Of a stretch of DNA of 64,000 nt, positions 1 through 8,913 are shown one piece after another. The notes beneath the pieces were generated by a model. That model had not been told where the DNA came from and ran no database searches. It saw nothing but the letters and a program-made list of their open reading frames with translations. This DNA is from Polaromonas sp. 39-63-25. GTDB lineage: Bacteria > Pseudomonadota > Gammaproteobacteria > Burkholderiales > Burkholderiaceae_C. Position 1 is the stretch's first letter. Every line of letters starts with the position of its first letter. The stretch lies in contig NZ_NCJH01000018.1 of the NCBI RefSeq assembly GCF_002278925.1, positions 1-64,000 of the forward strand, read 5' to 3'. Made by a program: the position numbers and the translations under genes.

Positions 1-1
1 A

Positions 2-98
2 ATCGTTTTTCTCCTCGTCCTGCCCACAGCAGTCCTGCTGCAAGGCTGCGGCAGCCCTGTTTCGACGACCGGGCCGTCCGACTGCCGAGGTCTTAGTG
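2..98 (+). pseudogene. 5' part of a lipoprotein-like ORF, cut by the transposon
   Basis: An open frame enters from the window edge and encodes a hydrophobic stretch followed by a lipobox-like Leu-Gln-Gly-Cys and then Gly-Ser-Pro, the pattern of a signal-peptidase-II lipoprotein. At position 99 it runs into the transposon end and stops inside it at 161-163. The start codon lies outside the window or is missing. Entry-exclusion and Rz1-like lysis lipoproteins have this shape, but there is too little sequence to identify a family. The fragment is not homologous to the ATPase remnant on the other side of the transposon. Confidence 0.35.
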
Positions 99-136
99 GG
101 GGTCGTCTCAGAAAACGGAAAAAATCGTACGCTAAG
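99..136 (+). repeat. Left terminal inverted repeat of the Tn3-family element
   Basis: This 38-bp sequence begins GGGGTCGTCTCAG and ends CGTACGCTAAG. It is the exact reverse complement of 6613-6650. It lies 1 bp outside the tnpA stop codon, as usual for the family. Confidence 0.95.
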
Positions 137-137
137 G

Positions 138-3104
138 CTAGGCCAGCGGTCGTAGTGGCCTGAACTTCCCCGCACCGACTTTGGCGCTGCTGCGCCAGAG
201 GTAATCGCCGGTCAGGTTGATGTGCTCCCAGCCCAGCGGCGACAGGTACTGCAACAGCGCGTCATCGACACCCTGGCCGTGATGACGCAATGCGTTCGCG
301 GCCCTTTCCAGATAGACGGTGTTCCACAGCACGATGGCTGCCGTCACAAGGTTGAGGCCACTGGCCCGATAGCGTTGCTGTTCAAAGCTGCGGTCGCGGA
401 TTTCGCCCAGTCGGTTGAAGAACACAGCCCTGGCCAGCGCGTTGCGTGCCTCCCCCTTGTTGAGTCCGGCCTGAACGCGGCGGCGCAACTCCACACTTTG
501 CAGCCAGTCCAGGATGAATAGTGTGCGCTCGATGCGCCCCAGCTCGCGCAGGGCGACGGCCAAGCCGTTTTGGCGCGGATAGCTGCCGAGCTTGCGCAAC
601 ATCAGCGAGGCCGTCACCGTGCCCTGCTTGATCGAAGTGGCCAGTCGTAGGATTTCATCCCAATGGGCGCGAATAGCCTTGATGTTCAGCCTGTCGCTGC
701 TAATCATCGGCTTGAGCGCATCGTAGGCAGTATCGCCCTTGGGAATGAACAGCTTCGTGTCGCCCAAGTCACGAATGCGCGGCGCAAACCGGAACCCCAG
801 CAAGTGCATAAGGCCAAACACATGATCGGTGAAGCCTGCCGTATCGGTGTAGTGTTCCTCGATACGCAAGTCAGACTCGTGGTACAGCAGGCCGTCGAGC
901 ACATAGGTCGAGTCACGCAAGCCAACGTTGACCACCTTGGCGCTGAAAGGAGCGTATTGGTCGGAGATATGGGTATAAAACGTCCGCCCAGGGCTGCTTC
1001 CATATTTCGGGTTGATATGCCCGGTGCTCTCTGCCTTGCTGCCGGTTCTGAAGTTCTGCCCGTCCGACGATGATGTGGTGCCGTCGCCCCAGTTTCCGGC
1101 GAAGGGTTGCCGGAACTGTGCGTTGACCAGTTCGGCCAACGCCGTTGAATAGGTTTCGTCGCGGACGTGCCAGGCTTGCAGCCAGGACAGTTTGGCGTAG
1201 GTCGTGCCGGGGCAGGACTCGGCCATTTTGGTCAAGCCCAGATTGATCGCATCGGCCAGAATCGTTGTCATCAGCAAGGTTTTGTCCTTGGCGGTGTCGC
1301 CGGTCTTCAGGTGCGTGAAGTGCCGCGTGAAGCCCGTCCATTCATCGACCTCCATCAGCAACTCGGTAATTTTGAGGTGTGGCAGGATCATGGCCGTCTG
1401 ATCGATCAGGGCCTGCGCAGCATCGGGCACCGCCGCGTCCAACGGCGTAATCTTCAGGCCCGACGCGGTGGTGATGATGGCGTCCGGCAGGTCATTGGCG
1501 GCCGCCATGCGATTGACGGTGGCAAGCTGTTCCTCCAACAATTCCAGCCTTTCACGCAGGTATTGATCGCAGTCGGTGGCCACGGCCAGCGGCAATTCGC
1601 TGGCCAGCTTCAGAGTGACGAACTTCTCGACCGGCACCAAGTATTCGTCGAAGTCTTTGAACTGGCGCGAGCCTTGCACCCACACGTCGCCCGAGCGCAG
1701 CGCGTTCTTCAGCTCCGACAGGGCGCAAAGCTCGTAGTAACGCCGGTCGATGCCCTCGTCGGTCAGAACCAGTTTGGCCCAGCGTGGCTTGATGAATGCG
1801 GTTGGCGCGTCGGCTGGCACCTTGCGGGCACTATCGCTGTTCATGCCGCGCAGAACGTTGATGGCATCGAGCACCCCCTTGGCGGCGGGCGCAGCTCGCA
1901 GCTTGAGTACGTCGAGGAACTGCGGCGCGTAGCGGCGCAAGGTGGCGTAGCTTTCTCCAATGTGATGCAAGAAATCAAAGTCAGCAGGCCGCGCCAGAGT
2001 TTGCGCCTCGGTGACACTGGCGGCGAAGGTGTCCCACGGCATGACTGCCTCGATGGCGGCAAACGGATCGCCGCCTTTTTGCTTGGCATCGATCAAGGCT
2101 TGTCCGATGCACCCATACAGCCGCACCTTGTCATTGATCGCCTTGCCGCTGGCCTGAAACTGCTGCTGATGCTTGTTCTTGGCCGCGTTGAACAGCTTGC
2201 CGATGATGCGGTCGTGCAGGTCGATAATTTCATCGGTGACGGTGGCCATGCCTTCGATGGCCAGCGCGACCAAAGTGGCGTAGCGCCGCTGCGGCTCGAA
2301 CTTGGCCAGGTCGGCGGGCGTCATCTGACCACCCTCGCGGGCGATCTTGAGCAAGCGATTTTGATGAACCTTCCGCTCGATGCCAGCGGGTAGGTCAAGC
2401 GCCTGCCAGGATTTTAGACGCTCAATGTGTTCGAGCATGTGGCGCGAGTTCGGTTTGGCAGGCGACTGGCGTAGCCAAGCCAGCCACGTCATTTTGCTGC
2501 CTTCCTTGCGCTTGAGTAGTTCATCCAGGCGCGGACGGTGGAGGGTTTCGAGGGAGTCGGTCAGCACAGCGTGAATGCGCCGGTTGGCGCGGGTTATCGC
2601 CTCGGCACAGACTCGTTCGATAACATCGAGCGCCGGAATAATGATGTGCCGGTGACGCAGTGTATCGAGTACGCTGCCAGCCAACACGATGCCCTTGTCT
2701 GTCTGCAAAGCCAGTTCGGTCGCGGCATGCACCGCTTGGCGGTAGTGCGCCAGAACGAAAGGTTCCATGCCCAGATAAGTGCGCAACTCCAGCAAATGCT
2801 CGCGGCGCGTGGTTTCCCGCTCGGCATACTGCGGCCAGCAGGCCGGATCGATGCGCAGTTGCCGCCCGATCCATCCCAGCAGCGATGCCGAGACGATGGT
2901 ATCTGTCAGCAAGCCTTGACCCGGAAAACGCAACAAGCACAACTGCACAGCCACCCCCAAGCGGTTGGCATCGCCGCGCCGTTGCCGAATTAATGACAGA
3001 TCGGTTTCGTTGAAGGTATAGTGACGGATCAGCTCATCTTTGTCGTCAGGCAGAACCAGCAGGCTGTCGCGTTCAGTGACGGAGAGGACCGACCGACGTG
3101 GCAT
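138..3104 (-). CDS. tnpA: Tn3-family transposase TnpA
   Basis: TnpA cuts and joins the 38-bp ends in replicative transposition. At 988 residues it has the full length of the family. The N-terminus ([16 protein letters not shown]...) is typical of the Tn21-like subgroup, with the DUF4158 DNA-binding part first and the DDE catalytic part in the C-terminal third (for example the [16 protein letters not shown] and [14 protein letters not shown] stretches). It starts 6 bp after the stop codon of the four-helix membrane gene, so it can be read from the cargo operon promoter at about 5880 as well as from any promoter of its own. It appears intact. Confidence 0.95.
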   Translation of the reverse strand: MPRRSVLSVTERDSLLVLPDDKDELIRHYTFNETDLSLIRQRRGDANRLGVAVQLCLLRFPGQGLLTDTIVSASLLGWIGRQLRIDPACWPQYAERETTRREHLLELRTYLGMEPFVLAHYRQAVHAATELALQTDKGIVLAGSVLDTLRHRHIIIPALDVIERVCAEAITRANRRIHAVLTDSLETLHRPRLDELLKRKEGSKMTWLAWLRQSPAKPNSRHMLEHIERLKSWQALDLPAGIERKVHQNRLLKIAREGGQMTPADLAKFEPQRRYATLVALAIEGMATVTDEIIDLHDRIIGKLFNAAKNKHQQQFQASGKAINDKVRLYGCIGQALIDAKQKGGDPFAAIEAVMPWDTFAASVTEAQTLARPADFDFLHHIGESYATLRRYAPQFLDVLKLRAAPAAKGVLDAINVLRGMNSDSARKVPADAPTAFIKPRWAKLVLTDEGIDRRYYELCALSELKNALRSGDVWVQGSRQFKDFDEYLVPVEKFVTLKLASELPLAVATDCDQYLRERLELLEEQLATVNRMAAANDLPDAIITTASGLKITPLDAAVPDAAQALIDQTAMILPHLKITELLMEVDEWTGFTRHFTHLKTGDTAKDKTLLMTTILADAINLGLTKMAESCPGTTYAKLSWLQAWHVRDETYSTALAELVNAQFRQPFAGNWGDGTTSSSDGQNFRTGSKAESTGHINPKYGSSPGRTFYTHISDQYAPFSAKVVNVGLRDSTYVLDGLLYHESDLRIEEHYTDTAGFTDHVFGLMHLLGFRFAPRIRDLGDTKLFIPKGDTAYDALKPMISSDRLNIKAIRAHWDEILRLATSIKQGTVTASLMLRKLGSYPRQNGLAVALRELGRIERTLFILDWLQSVELRRRVQAGLNKGEARNALARAVFFNRLGEIRDRSFEQQRYRASGLNLVTAAIVLWNTVYLERAANALRHHGQGVDDALLQYLSPLGWEHINLTGDYLWRSSAKVGAGKFRPLRPLA

Positions 3105-3110
3105 TTAGCG

Positions 3111-3605
3111 TCACCTCAATCCCGTTACACGCTCAGCCTTTGAGCCAAGAGGCGTCGCTGCCACGGACGCAGGTAAGCGCGCCACCCGTCTACGCCCAAG
3201 CCAAATGTGTGCTGGGATAGCCAAACAGGCGACGGTGCCGACACCTATATGCCCCCATCGCACCCAATCGCGCCATTCCTCGCCACCGTAATAGAGCAGC
3301 ATGCCTGTTGCACCGAGCAGGGCCATCAATGACAGCGCGACGAGGCCGGATGCCAAATTACGTTTGACACGCCACGCAAGCCGGATGTGCAACGGCAGTA
3401 AACCACCGACGATCACAAGTGCGATGGCAGCGGCCACACCATGAACTGTGAGTAGGCGGCGCTCAGCGAGCATCCAACCCCATTGCAGAACATCGTGGAG
3501 CAGGCTCCATATAAGCCCGCTGGCGGCGACTACGATCAGTGCCAGGTAAGTCGCCCAGCGTTGTGCCTTGGGCAAGCGGATGCTAAACATATGGTGCGTC
3601 GTCAT
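3111..3605 (-). CDS. Four-helix His-rich membrane protein (predicted b-type cytochrome-like)
   Basis: This 164-residue protein has four predicted membrane helices. Histidines lie near or in the helices (LTVHGVAA, PLHIRLAW, RWGHIGVG, IPAHIWLG), a layout compatible with binding two b hemes, as in DUF4405-type membrane cytochromes. It ends in a basic cytoplasmic tail (GRRRVARL). The start overlaps the apbE stop by 4 nt (ATGA), so translation is coupled. With the FMN-binding protein and ApbE it would form the membrane entry point for electrons passed to periplasmic flavin. Heme binding is an inference from the His positions; the family was not identified with certainty. Confidence 0.7.
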   Translation of the reverse strand: MTTHHMFSIRLPKAQRWATYLALIVVAASGLIWSLLHDVLQWGWMLAERRLLTVHGVAAAIALVIVGGLLPLHIRLAWRVKRNLASGLVALSLMALLGATGMLLYYGGEEWRDWVRWGHIGVGTVACLAIPAHIWLGRRRVARLPASVAATPLGSKAERVTGLR

Positions 3606-4441
3606 AGTGTCACGACCCTGGCTTGTGCATATCTGGCGAGGCGCATAGGCAGTCGCCCGTGAAGAATGGCGATCTTGGTCAAGCCATCGGCCAACAGGCA
3701 GTTGCGAGCGATCACCGATACACTATTGGTTATCGTGACGATTCGTTCTCGCCTAGCGTTCACAATCGCACTTGACGCAGCGCCACCTGGACGGTTTGTG
3801 TCGGTAAAGTACGATGCAGAGGTCGCTATCGCGCCATTGGTCAGCGTCCCGATTAGTTGAGCCTGATAAGGATCGTCTGGACAGCGTAGCCACACGGGCT
3901 GCGAGGCGGCACCAAAAGTGCGCAAATCACCACCAGCATTGACCAAGCCGCTTTTCATGCCATGCGCTTGCAGAACCTCGACCGCTTGATCGACAGCAAA
4001 ACCCTTGGCAATTCCACCAAGGTCAAGTGCTACGCGAGCATTCAGTTTGACCGAACGGTCGTTTCTCAAGCAAATGGCTTCCCCATAGGGAAAGCGGCGG
4101 ACTGATTTGCCAGGAGTATTCTTGGGTAGTTGGCCAAAGCGCATCAGAGATGCGCCGACATTGCAATCGAACACGCCACCGCTCCACTGCCAAAGCCGCA
4201 GCGCCTCACGCAACACCTGGTAAGTCCAGCCATGTACACGCAGGATCGATCCAGGCCGCGCACAATTCAAACGTCCAATATCGCTACTGCGCCGATGAAA
4301 ACTCATCAAGCCATCGACACGAGCAATGGCGCGAAAAGCAGATTCGACTGCCGACTCCACCTGGGCACTAGCCGCAGCACCTTCTGCCCGGATCGTCACG
4401 AATGTGCCCAGCAAAGGGCGCATGCGCTCAACGACCGACAC
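3602..4441 (-). CDS. apbE: FAD:protein FMN transferase (ApbE)
   Basis: ApbE attaches FMN covalently to a Ser/Thr of a target protein, using FAD and Mg2+. Family blocks are visible in order: LLGTFVTI near the N-terminus, MSFH, the DLGGIAKGFAVD block, NAGGDLR, GAIATSASYF and a C-terminal LLADGLTKIAIL. The 279-residue length is normal. Unlike most ApbE proteins it starts directly at the first domain block (MSVVERMRPLLGTF) with no signal peptide or lipobox, so as written it would stay in the cytoplasm. The first 14 nt overlap the end of the upstream FMN-binding gene, its obvious substrate. Confidence 0.9.
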   Translation of the reverse strand: MSVVERMRPLLGTFVTIRAEGAAASAQVESAVESAFRAIARVDGLMSFHRRSSDIGRLNCARPGSILRVHGWTYQVLREALRLWQWSGGVFDCNVGASLMRFGQLPKNTPGKSVRRFPYGEAICLRNDRSVKLNARVALDLGGIAKGFAVDQAVEVLQAHGMKSGLVNAGGDLRTFGAASQPVWLRCPDDPYQAQLIGTLTNGAIATSASYFTDTNRPGGAASSAIVNARRERIVTITNSVSVIARNCLLADGLTKIAILHGRLPMRLARYAQARVVTL

Positions 4442-4964
4442 CTGGCAACCCTTTCAACATCGTATCGTATACCGCCAACACGCGGCGTACGCCATCGGTG
4501 AGATGCTTGGAAGATAGCGTAGCGCCGGTGATATTAGTGATGTCTTTGTTCAGTTTGACAGGCGATGCGGCGGTCTTGCCGACAAACTGCTTACGCCAAG
4601 CCGGATCACGAATCTCATAGCCGTAGGTTTCCCGGTATTCGAGAATTTCAACTTGCTTCACGCTTCCATCGGCATTAAGACCCACCGCGTAGGTAATCAT
4701 TTCATGCTTACCCACAACTTGGTCGATGACGAAAAATCCTCGCCCCTCCACGGCCCATACGCGATTTTCCTGAAATGGCTCATAAACACCGGAACGGGCA
4801 CGCAACGCGTCGCGCTGATCCTGGGTTAGCGCCAAATTCATCTGAGTGAACTTAGCTCCTGGAAACATGGCCTGTTGAGCCTGCTCTGTTGAAAAATAGA
4901 CATTGCCCCAACTGGCTGTTGAAATTACAACAAGCGGGACAGCAAAGAAAGGTTCCCAGCGCAT
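4428..4964 (-). CDS. Exported FMN-binding-domain protein (ApbE substrate)
   Basis: This 178-residue protein has an N-terminal hydrophobic export segment (MRWEPFFAVPLVVISTASWG) and a C-terminal FMN-bind domain. The flavinylation signature is present as NITGATLSS at about residues 144-152, where the Thr of GAT would carry the phosphoester-linked FMN. It lies between the barrel gene (2-bp gap) and apbE (14-nt overlap). In similar modules such proteins relay electrons across the periplasm, for example to ferric iron. The acceptor here is not known. Confidence 0.85.
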   Translation of the reverse strand: MRWEPFFAVPLVVISTASWGNVYFSTEQAQQAMFPGAKFTQMNLALTQDQRDALRARSGVYEPFQENRVWAVEGRGFFVIDQVVGKHEMITYAVGLNADGSVKQVEILEYRETYGYEIRDPAWRKQFVGKTAASPVKLNKDITNITGATLSSKHLTDGVRRVLAVYDTMLKGLPGVGR

Positions 4965-4966
4965 GA

Positions 4967-5854
4967 TTAGAACGGCACTCCGACTTTGAGCATGAACTGG
5001 TTACGCGTATGCTCGTCGCCATAAATACGACTATTGCTGATGACCGCTTTTTGATCATCTTGAAAACCACTGGCTAGGGGTAGTTGCTGACGCCAAGCTA
5101 CGGTCACCCACCAGTTCTTGGTCGCGTAATGCAAATTCGGCCCTAAGAACCATGCCGAGTGATTGGCAACGCCATAACCATAACCTGTGAACTCGCGGTG
5201 GTTGCGCGCCTCAAAGCCAGCGGACCAGTTATTGGTAAAGCGGTAGGACAACCCAGTCAGAAAATCGACTTCAGTAGCTTTTTCCACACGGCTCCCTCGT
5301 TTGTTGTTTTCAAGAGCTGTAACTAGATTTGTTGCCCAGATCAAACGGTCGTCGAAGAAATTCTTTTGCAAGATGAGTTTGAACTCCAACTCCTTGTTTC
5401 GTGGCCCCCAAGTCGGTTCGACATAAAGCGCCAGACCAATCGGATCGACGAGAGGGTTCGATATCTGATAGACGTTCTCCCAGGACACGGACTCGAATCG
5501 GCTCAACTTGTAGCGAGAGGTTGGATCAAAATTGTCTGGGATGTCAGTGTTTGGGCCAGCAGTTGTGCCATCCATTTGATTTTGGTATGCGTTGATGTAC
5601 CGCGAATTTAAGTAAATTCCGGTTTGGTACTTTGATGTGATGCCGAATTCCATTTCCGAACGTAGTCTTACGTTCGTGTAATCGCCCAGGGTCTGTTTCG
5701 TCTGCACATCAACCCATTGCTGGAATTGGCGGGTCCCGGGTGGCTGAACATCAGCCGTGTAGATCCATCCAAAGGGCGACTCCCCGGCAGCGGCAGGTTG
5801 TGAAAATGCGCCTGCCAGTGCGGCGACGGCGACGAGGGACTTGGCAAGCTTCAA
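4967..5854 (-). CDS. Predicted outer-membrane beta-barrel protein (DUF6662-like)
   Basis: A 295-residue exported protein: a clear signal peptide (MKLAKSLVAVAALAGAFSQ, then PAAAGES) is followed by alternating aromatic/polar strands and a C-terminal Phe (LKVGVPF), as in outer-membrane barrels. It resembles proteins annotated DUF6662. The start is a TTG codon at 5854, chosen because GGAGAA lies 7 nt upstream and the signal peptide begins there. It is the first gene of the cargo operon, just downstream of a Fur-like box. A role as porin, or as outer-membrane partner of the flavin system, is inferred from context. Confidence 0.7.
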   Translation of the reverse strand: MKLAKSLVAVAALAGAFSQPAAAGESPFGWIYTADVQPPGTRQFQQWVDVQTKQTLGDYTNVRLRSEMEFGITSKYQTGIYLNSRYINAYQNQMDGTTAGPNTDIPDNFDPTSRYKLSRFESVSWENVYQISNPLVDPIGLALYVEPTWGPRNKELEFKLILQKNFFDDRLIWATNLVTALENNKRGSRVEKATEVDFLTGLSYRFTNNWSAGFEARNHREFTGYGYGVANHSAWFLGPNLHYATKNWWVTVAWRQQLPLASGFQDDQKAVISNSRIYGDEHTRNQFMLKVGVPF

Positions 5855-5879
5855 GGTGATTCTCCATACAATTGTTAAT

Positions 5880-5898
5880 GCGAATCGTTATTATTCTC
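5880..5898 (-). promoter_or_regulatory. Fur-box-like operator before the flavin operon
   Basis: Read on the minus strand this is GAGAATAATAACGATTCGC, which matches 13 of 19 positions of the Fur consensus GATAATGATAATCATTATC. It lies 25 bp upstream of the TTG start of the barrel gene in an AT-rich patch, where iron-repressed promoters usually sit. Repression by Fur-Fe2+ is an inference. Confidence 0.6.
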
Positions 5899-6042
5899 GT
5901 TTTAATGGCCTGTGTCAAATTCCAGGGTTATTGCGACAAGTAGAGGTCGCCGACTCATTGGCACAAAACAACGCTTGCAAGTGACGCAAAAATCGTCGCA
6001 TAATCAATGCTTCATAAACCTATGGAATGGATGATTTGAAAC
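5899..6042. promoter_or_regulatory. Probable resolution (res) site and tnpR promoter region
   Basis: This AT-rich non-coding stretch lies between the cargo promoter and tnpR, the usual place of res in Tn3-family elements with an outward-reading resolvase. It contains partial dyads such as TTGCAAGTGACGCAA near 5970. I cannot define the three subsites by eye, so the call rests on position. Confidence 0.35.
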
Positions 6043-6597
6043 ATGCGCATCGGCTATGCACGGGTATCAACCGACGACCAGACACTCGACTTGCAGCGCG
6101 ATGCGTTGAAGCTGATGAATTGCACCGAGATCTACGAGGAATACGCCAGCGGTCGAAGCGCGGCTCGCCCCCAACTAGAGGTGTGCTTGAGAGCGCTGCG
6201 TGCTGGCGATACGCTGGTGGTCTGGCGACTCGACCGCCTAGGACGCAGCTTGAAGGATTTGATCGAACTCACCGCCGCGCTACGGACGCGTCAAATCGAG
6301 TTCGAGTCGCTGACAGAACACATTGACACGAACTCACCTACCGGCAGACTGGTTTTTCATCTATTCGGTGCCCTGGCCGAGTTCGAGCGCAATCTGATTC
6401 GTGAACGGACAATGGCCGGACTGAAGGCTGCGCGGGCGCGAGGGCGCAGCGGTGGGCGTCCGAAGAAGCTGTCGGTGAAAGACTTGAGAACAATCCAGGC
6501 ACTGCTGAAATCCGGCGACGTACCCATCGTGACCATTGCTGAGCAGTTCGGCATTTCACGCTCGACGATCTACCGCAACGCGGGTAAGCCGTCCTGA
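6043..6597 (+). CDS. tnpR: Serine resolvase TnpR
   Basis: This small serine recombinase (184 residues) resolves Tn3 cointegrates at res. The N-terminal catalytic domain shows [15 protein letters not shown] with the nucleophile Ser at about residue 9 and the WRLDRLGRS and RERTMAGL arginine motifs. A C-terminal helix-turn-helix follows ([16 protein letters not shown]). It points toward the right transposon end, opposite to tnpA. Length is normal and no damage is seen. Confidence 0.95.
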   Translation: MRIGYARVSTDDQTLDLQRDALKLMNCTEIYEEYASGRSAARPQLEVCLRALRAGDTLVVWRLDRLGRSLKDLIELTAALRTRQIEFESLTEHIDTNSPTGRLVFHLFGALAEFERNLIRERTMAGLKAARARGRSGGRPKKLSVKDLRTIQALLKSGDVPIVTIAEQFGISRSTIYRNAGKPS

Positions 6598-6612
6598 GCG
6601 CTTGCAGTCGGC

Positions 6613-6650
6613 CTTAGCGTACGATTTTTTCCGTTTTCTGAGACGACCCC
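6613..6650 (-). repeat. Right terminal inverted repeat of the Tn3-family element
   Basis: A 38-bp sequence that is the exact reverse complement of 99-136. It starts 16 bp after the tnpR stop. Confidence 0.95.
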
Positions 6651-7045
6651 AAGAAATCAAGGCGCTCCGCGAGAAGCACGGCAAGGTGGCGATGGTAGGA
6701 GATGGCGTCAATGATGCCCCTGCCATGGCCAACGCTACCGTCGGCATTGCAATGGGTGCTGCAGGGTCCGATGTTGCGCTTGAAACCGCCGATGTGGCCC
6801 TCATGGCTGACGACCTGGCTCAACTTCCGTTTGCGGTTGGATTGTCCCGCAGCACGAGTCGCATCATTCGCCAGAACCTGTTTGTCAGCTTGGGCGTGGT
6901 TGCGGTGTTGATTCCGGCCACGATATTTGGTCTCAACATTGGAACTGCTGTGCTTTTCCATGAAGGATCCACTGTGATGGTTGTCGCGAATGCATTGCGT
7001 TTGCTTGCCTACAACTTCACGTCAAGCGCCAACAAAGAAGCATGA
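6651..7045 (+). pseudogene. 3' fragment of a heavy-metal P-type ATPase
   Basis: About 130 codons remain. They encode the hinge motif of the P domain ([18 protein letters not shown]), the following [13 protein letters not shown] segment and the last two membrane helices, ending [13 protein letters not shown]...KEA. This is the C-terminus of a P1B metal exporter of the Zn/Cd/Pb type. Everything before it, including the CPC and DKTGT motifs, is missing. The frame runs straight out of the transposon end at 6651, and no matching 5' part lies on the other side of the transposon. Confidence 0.9.
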
Positions 7046-7105
7046 ATGTCGGTCGAGTTCAAGGGCCGAAAGGCGACTGCGGTACCTCTCAGGGGCAAGA
7101 GATCA

Positions 7106-8815
7106 TCATCTTGTACCTGTGCAAGATGCATACACATCTAGTTGAGGCTGGTAGACAACGGTCTTAATACTGAGCAGCCCTAGTACCGAGTGAAAGTAAT
7201 TGTCGTGCGTAATCTTCTCCTCTTGTTTCTTGTGCAAACACTCAGGAGTGAGAGTTTTCTGGCTTGCAAAGCGGGGGGATAGCCAGGTAAACCAAGGCAC
7301 CCTCGTCTGCACATCAGGCGCGATAGCATACGGCAGGCCGTGGAGGTAAAGATTGTTCTCGCCGAGGGACTCTCCATGATCACCGACATACACCATGGCG
7401 GGAGCATAGGTGGCTTGCTGCGTTCTGAGCCAATGAATAGTTGAGTCGAGGAAATGGTCGGTGTAGATGATCGAGTTGTCGTACGCATTTAGCAGTTCAG
7501 CTTGGCTGCAGTTTTGCAAATCGTTGCTCGAACATTCAGGCCCAAATTGTTTAAACGCTTGGGGAGAGCGAAGGTAGTAGGCCGGGCCATGGCTACCCAT
7601 CGCGTGCAGTACCAAAACCACCCCGCGCGCACGCGCCTTTGCAGGCAGCGCTGCAATCCGTGCATCCAAATCCTCAAGCATGATGGCGTCGTAACACGCA
7701 CCCTCCGGACACAATTGAGGGTTCCTTAGTTTGGATGTATTGGCATAGCCAACGCGATCACATGCCCCTTTGCAACCTGACTGATTGTCCAACCAAAGCA
7801 CTGCCATCCCCGCGCGTTGGATCACGTCCAGAAGACCCTCAAAATTCTTGCTTCTCGCGTCGAATTGGGTTCGCCCAAGGTTTGAAAACATGCAGGGCAG
7901 GGCCGCCGCCGTACTGGTTCCACATGCTGAGACGTTCCGGAAGCTGGCGACTTCTTCGTGTCCCAGCTTGGGAGTCGTCGGACGAGGATAGCCATTTATG
8001 CTGAAATTGCCACTCCGCGCCGTCTCTCCAACCACCAAAATTATCAGCGGCGGAAGATCATTGGAAGCAACCTCAGGGGAGCGCGCATCCAGACCTATGG
8101 GCTCCAGGACTGATCGATCACGTTGTAGCGGCCCTGCAGCTAAATAGCCCAAGGCATACATCGAATTCAGCGGGTTCATCAAATACCGCACCTGCTTGTG
8201 GTTACGCATCGTGGACGCAAGCGGTTGATAGCTGAGTACAACCGACACTGCAAGCAGGATCACGGCAGCTATCGCCATCAGAAAATTCTGAAGCAGCCGT
8301 CGTGACCAAGGGCCGTAGCCAATAGGTAGGCGCCAGATTGCCCAGGATGGCAATACAGCCAATACAAGCACCGTAACGACTAATCGCGGACTGAACAGGT
8401 CTGCGGCCTCCCTCACGTCGGTTTGAAGCACATTGATCATCATGGTCGCATCAATCACAACGCGATAACTCCACATGAAGTAGGCCCCAAAAGCCGAGGC
8501 GAATAGCATCAGCGTAAGAACGGGTTTCAATGTCCAGCGCCATGCAAACAGGCTGAGCATGGCCATCAGTGTTGCAGCAATGATTAACATCATTGCCAAC
8601 GAAAAAGCAAGCCCTGCTGGGTCGCTAGTCAACGCAAGATGGGACAATTCGCGCCACAGAGGAAAATTGGCCGCGGTCGCCAGCCAAAGACTGCCGCCGG
8701 TTACCAGCCAAATGGGATTGTGATTCCTCGGAGCCTCACCTGCATGGTCGACGGAAGACGGAAACTTGCGTGAAAATGGCGCCGAATCGAGGCGCCAAGC
8801 ATGGAAAAATTTCAT
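7106..8815 (-). CDS. eptA: Lipid A phosphoethanolamine transferase (EptA/MCR family)
   Basis: An inner-membrane enzyme that transfers phosphoethanolamine to lipid A, which lowers binding of cationic peptides. Five N-terminal membrane helices are followed by a periplasmic sulfatase-fold domain. Visible motifs are VVGETARSGNFSINGY, the nucleophile region CGTSTAAALPCMFS, the Cys pairs of the catalytic domain, VLHAMGSHGP and VYVGDHGESLGENNLYLHG. I start at the ATG at 8815 (MKFFHAWRL), preceded by GAGG. An in-frame GTG at 8917 overlaps the upstream stop (GTGA) and would add 34 residues that do not look conserved. Whether it confers polymyxin tolerance cannot be told from sequence. Confidence 0.88.
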   Translation of the reverse strand: MKFFHAWRLDSAPFSRKFPSSVDHAGEAPRNHNPIWLVTGGSLWLATAANFPLWRELSHLALTSDPAGLAFSLAMMLIIAATLMAMLSLFAWRWTLKPVLTLMLFASAFGAYFMWSYRVVIDATMMINVLQTDVREAADLFSPRLVVTVLVLAVLPSWAIWRLPIGYGPWSRRLLQNFLMAIAAVILLAVSVVLSYQPLASTMRNHKQVRYLMNPLNSMYALGYLAAGPLQRDRSVLEPIGLDARSPEVASNDLPPLIILVVGETARSGNFSINGYPRPTTPKLGHEEVASFRNVSACGTSTAAALPCMFSNLGRTQFDARSKNFEGLLDVIQRAGMAVLWLDNQSGCKGACDRVGYANTSKLRNPQLCPEGACYDAIMLEDLDARIAALPAKARARGVVLVLHAMGSHGPAYYLRSPQAFKQFGPECSSNDLQNCSQAELLNAYDNSIIYTDHFLDSTIHWLRTQQATYAPAMVYVGDHGESLGENNLYLHGLPYAIAPDVQTRVPWFTWLSPRFASQKTLTPECLHKKQEEKITHDNYFHSVLGLLSIKTVVYQPQLDVYASCTGTR

Positions 8816-8913
8816 TGCATCGCCTCGATTCGCATTGGGGCATGAAACCGCGTTTTCATCTGGTTTCCCACTAAGCGTCAGTTCCTCTAAATTTTTCCCA
8901 CAAGCCACCTTCG

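Larger units (their letters stand above)
99..6650. mobile_element. Tn3-family transposon carrying a flavin electron-transfer operon
   Basis: The element is bounded by two perfect 38-bp inverted repeats beginning GGGGTCGTCTCAG and ending ACGCTAAG, typical of the Tn21/Tn501 side of the Tn3 family. It contains tnpA (leftward, next to the left end), tnpR (rightward, next to the right end) and four cargo genes between them. The 5-bp flanks (TAGTG on the left, AAGAA on the right) do not match, so there is no target-site duplication. The flanking sequences belong to different broken genes, so the element sits on a rearrangement junction rather than a simple insertion. Confidence 0.93.

Noticed and set aside
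1167-2393. Long plus-strand frame (408 codons) inside tnpA
   Set aside because: It is the antisense shadow of tnpA in high-GC sequence, with no domain motif.
6536-6650. Start of the ATPase fragment inside tnpR
   Set aside because: The open frame continues into the transposon by chance; ATPase similarity begins only after the right repeat at 6651.
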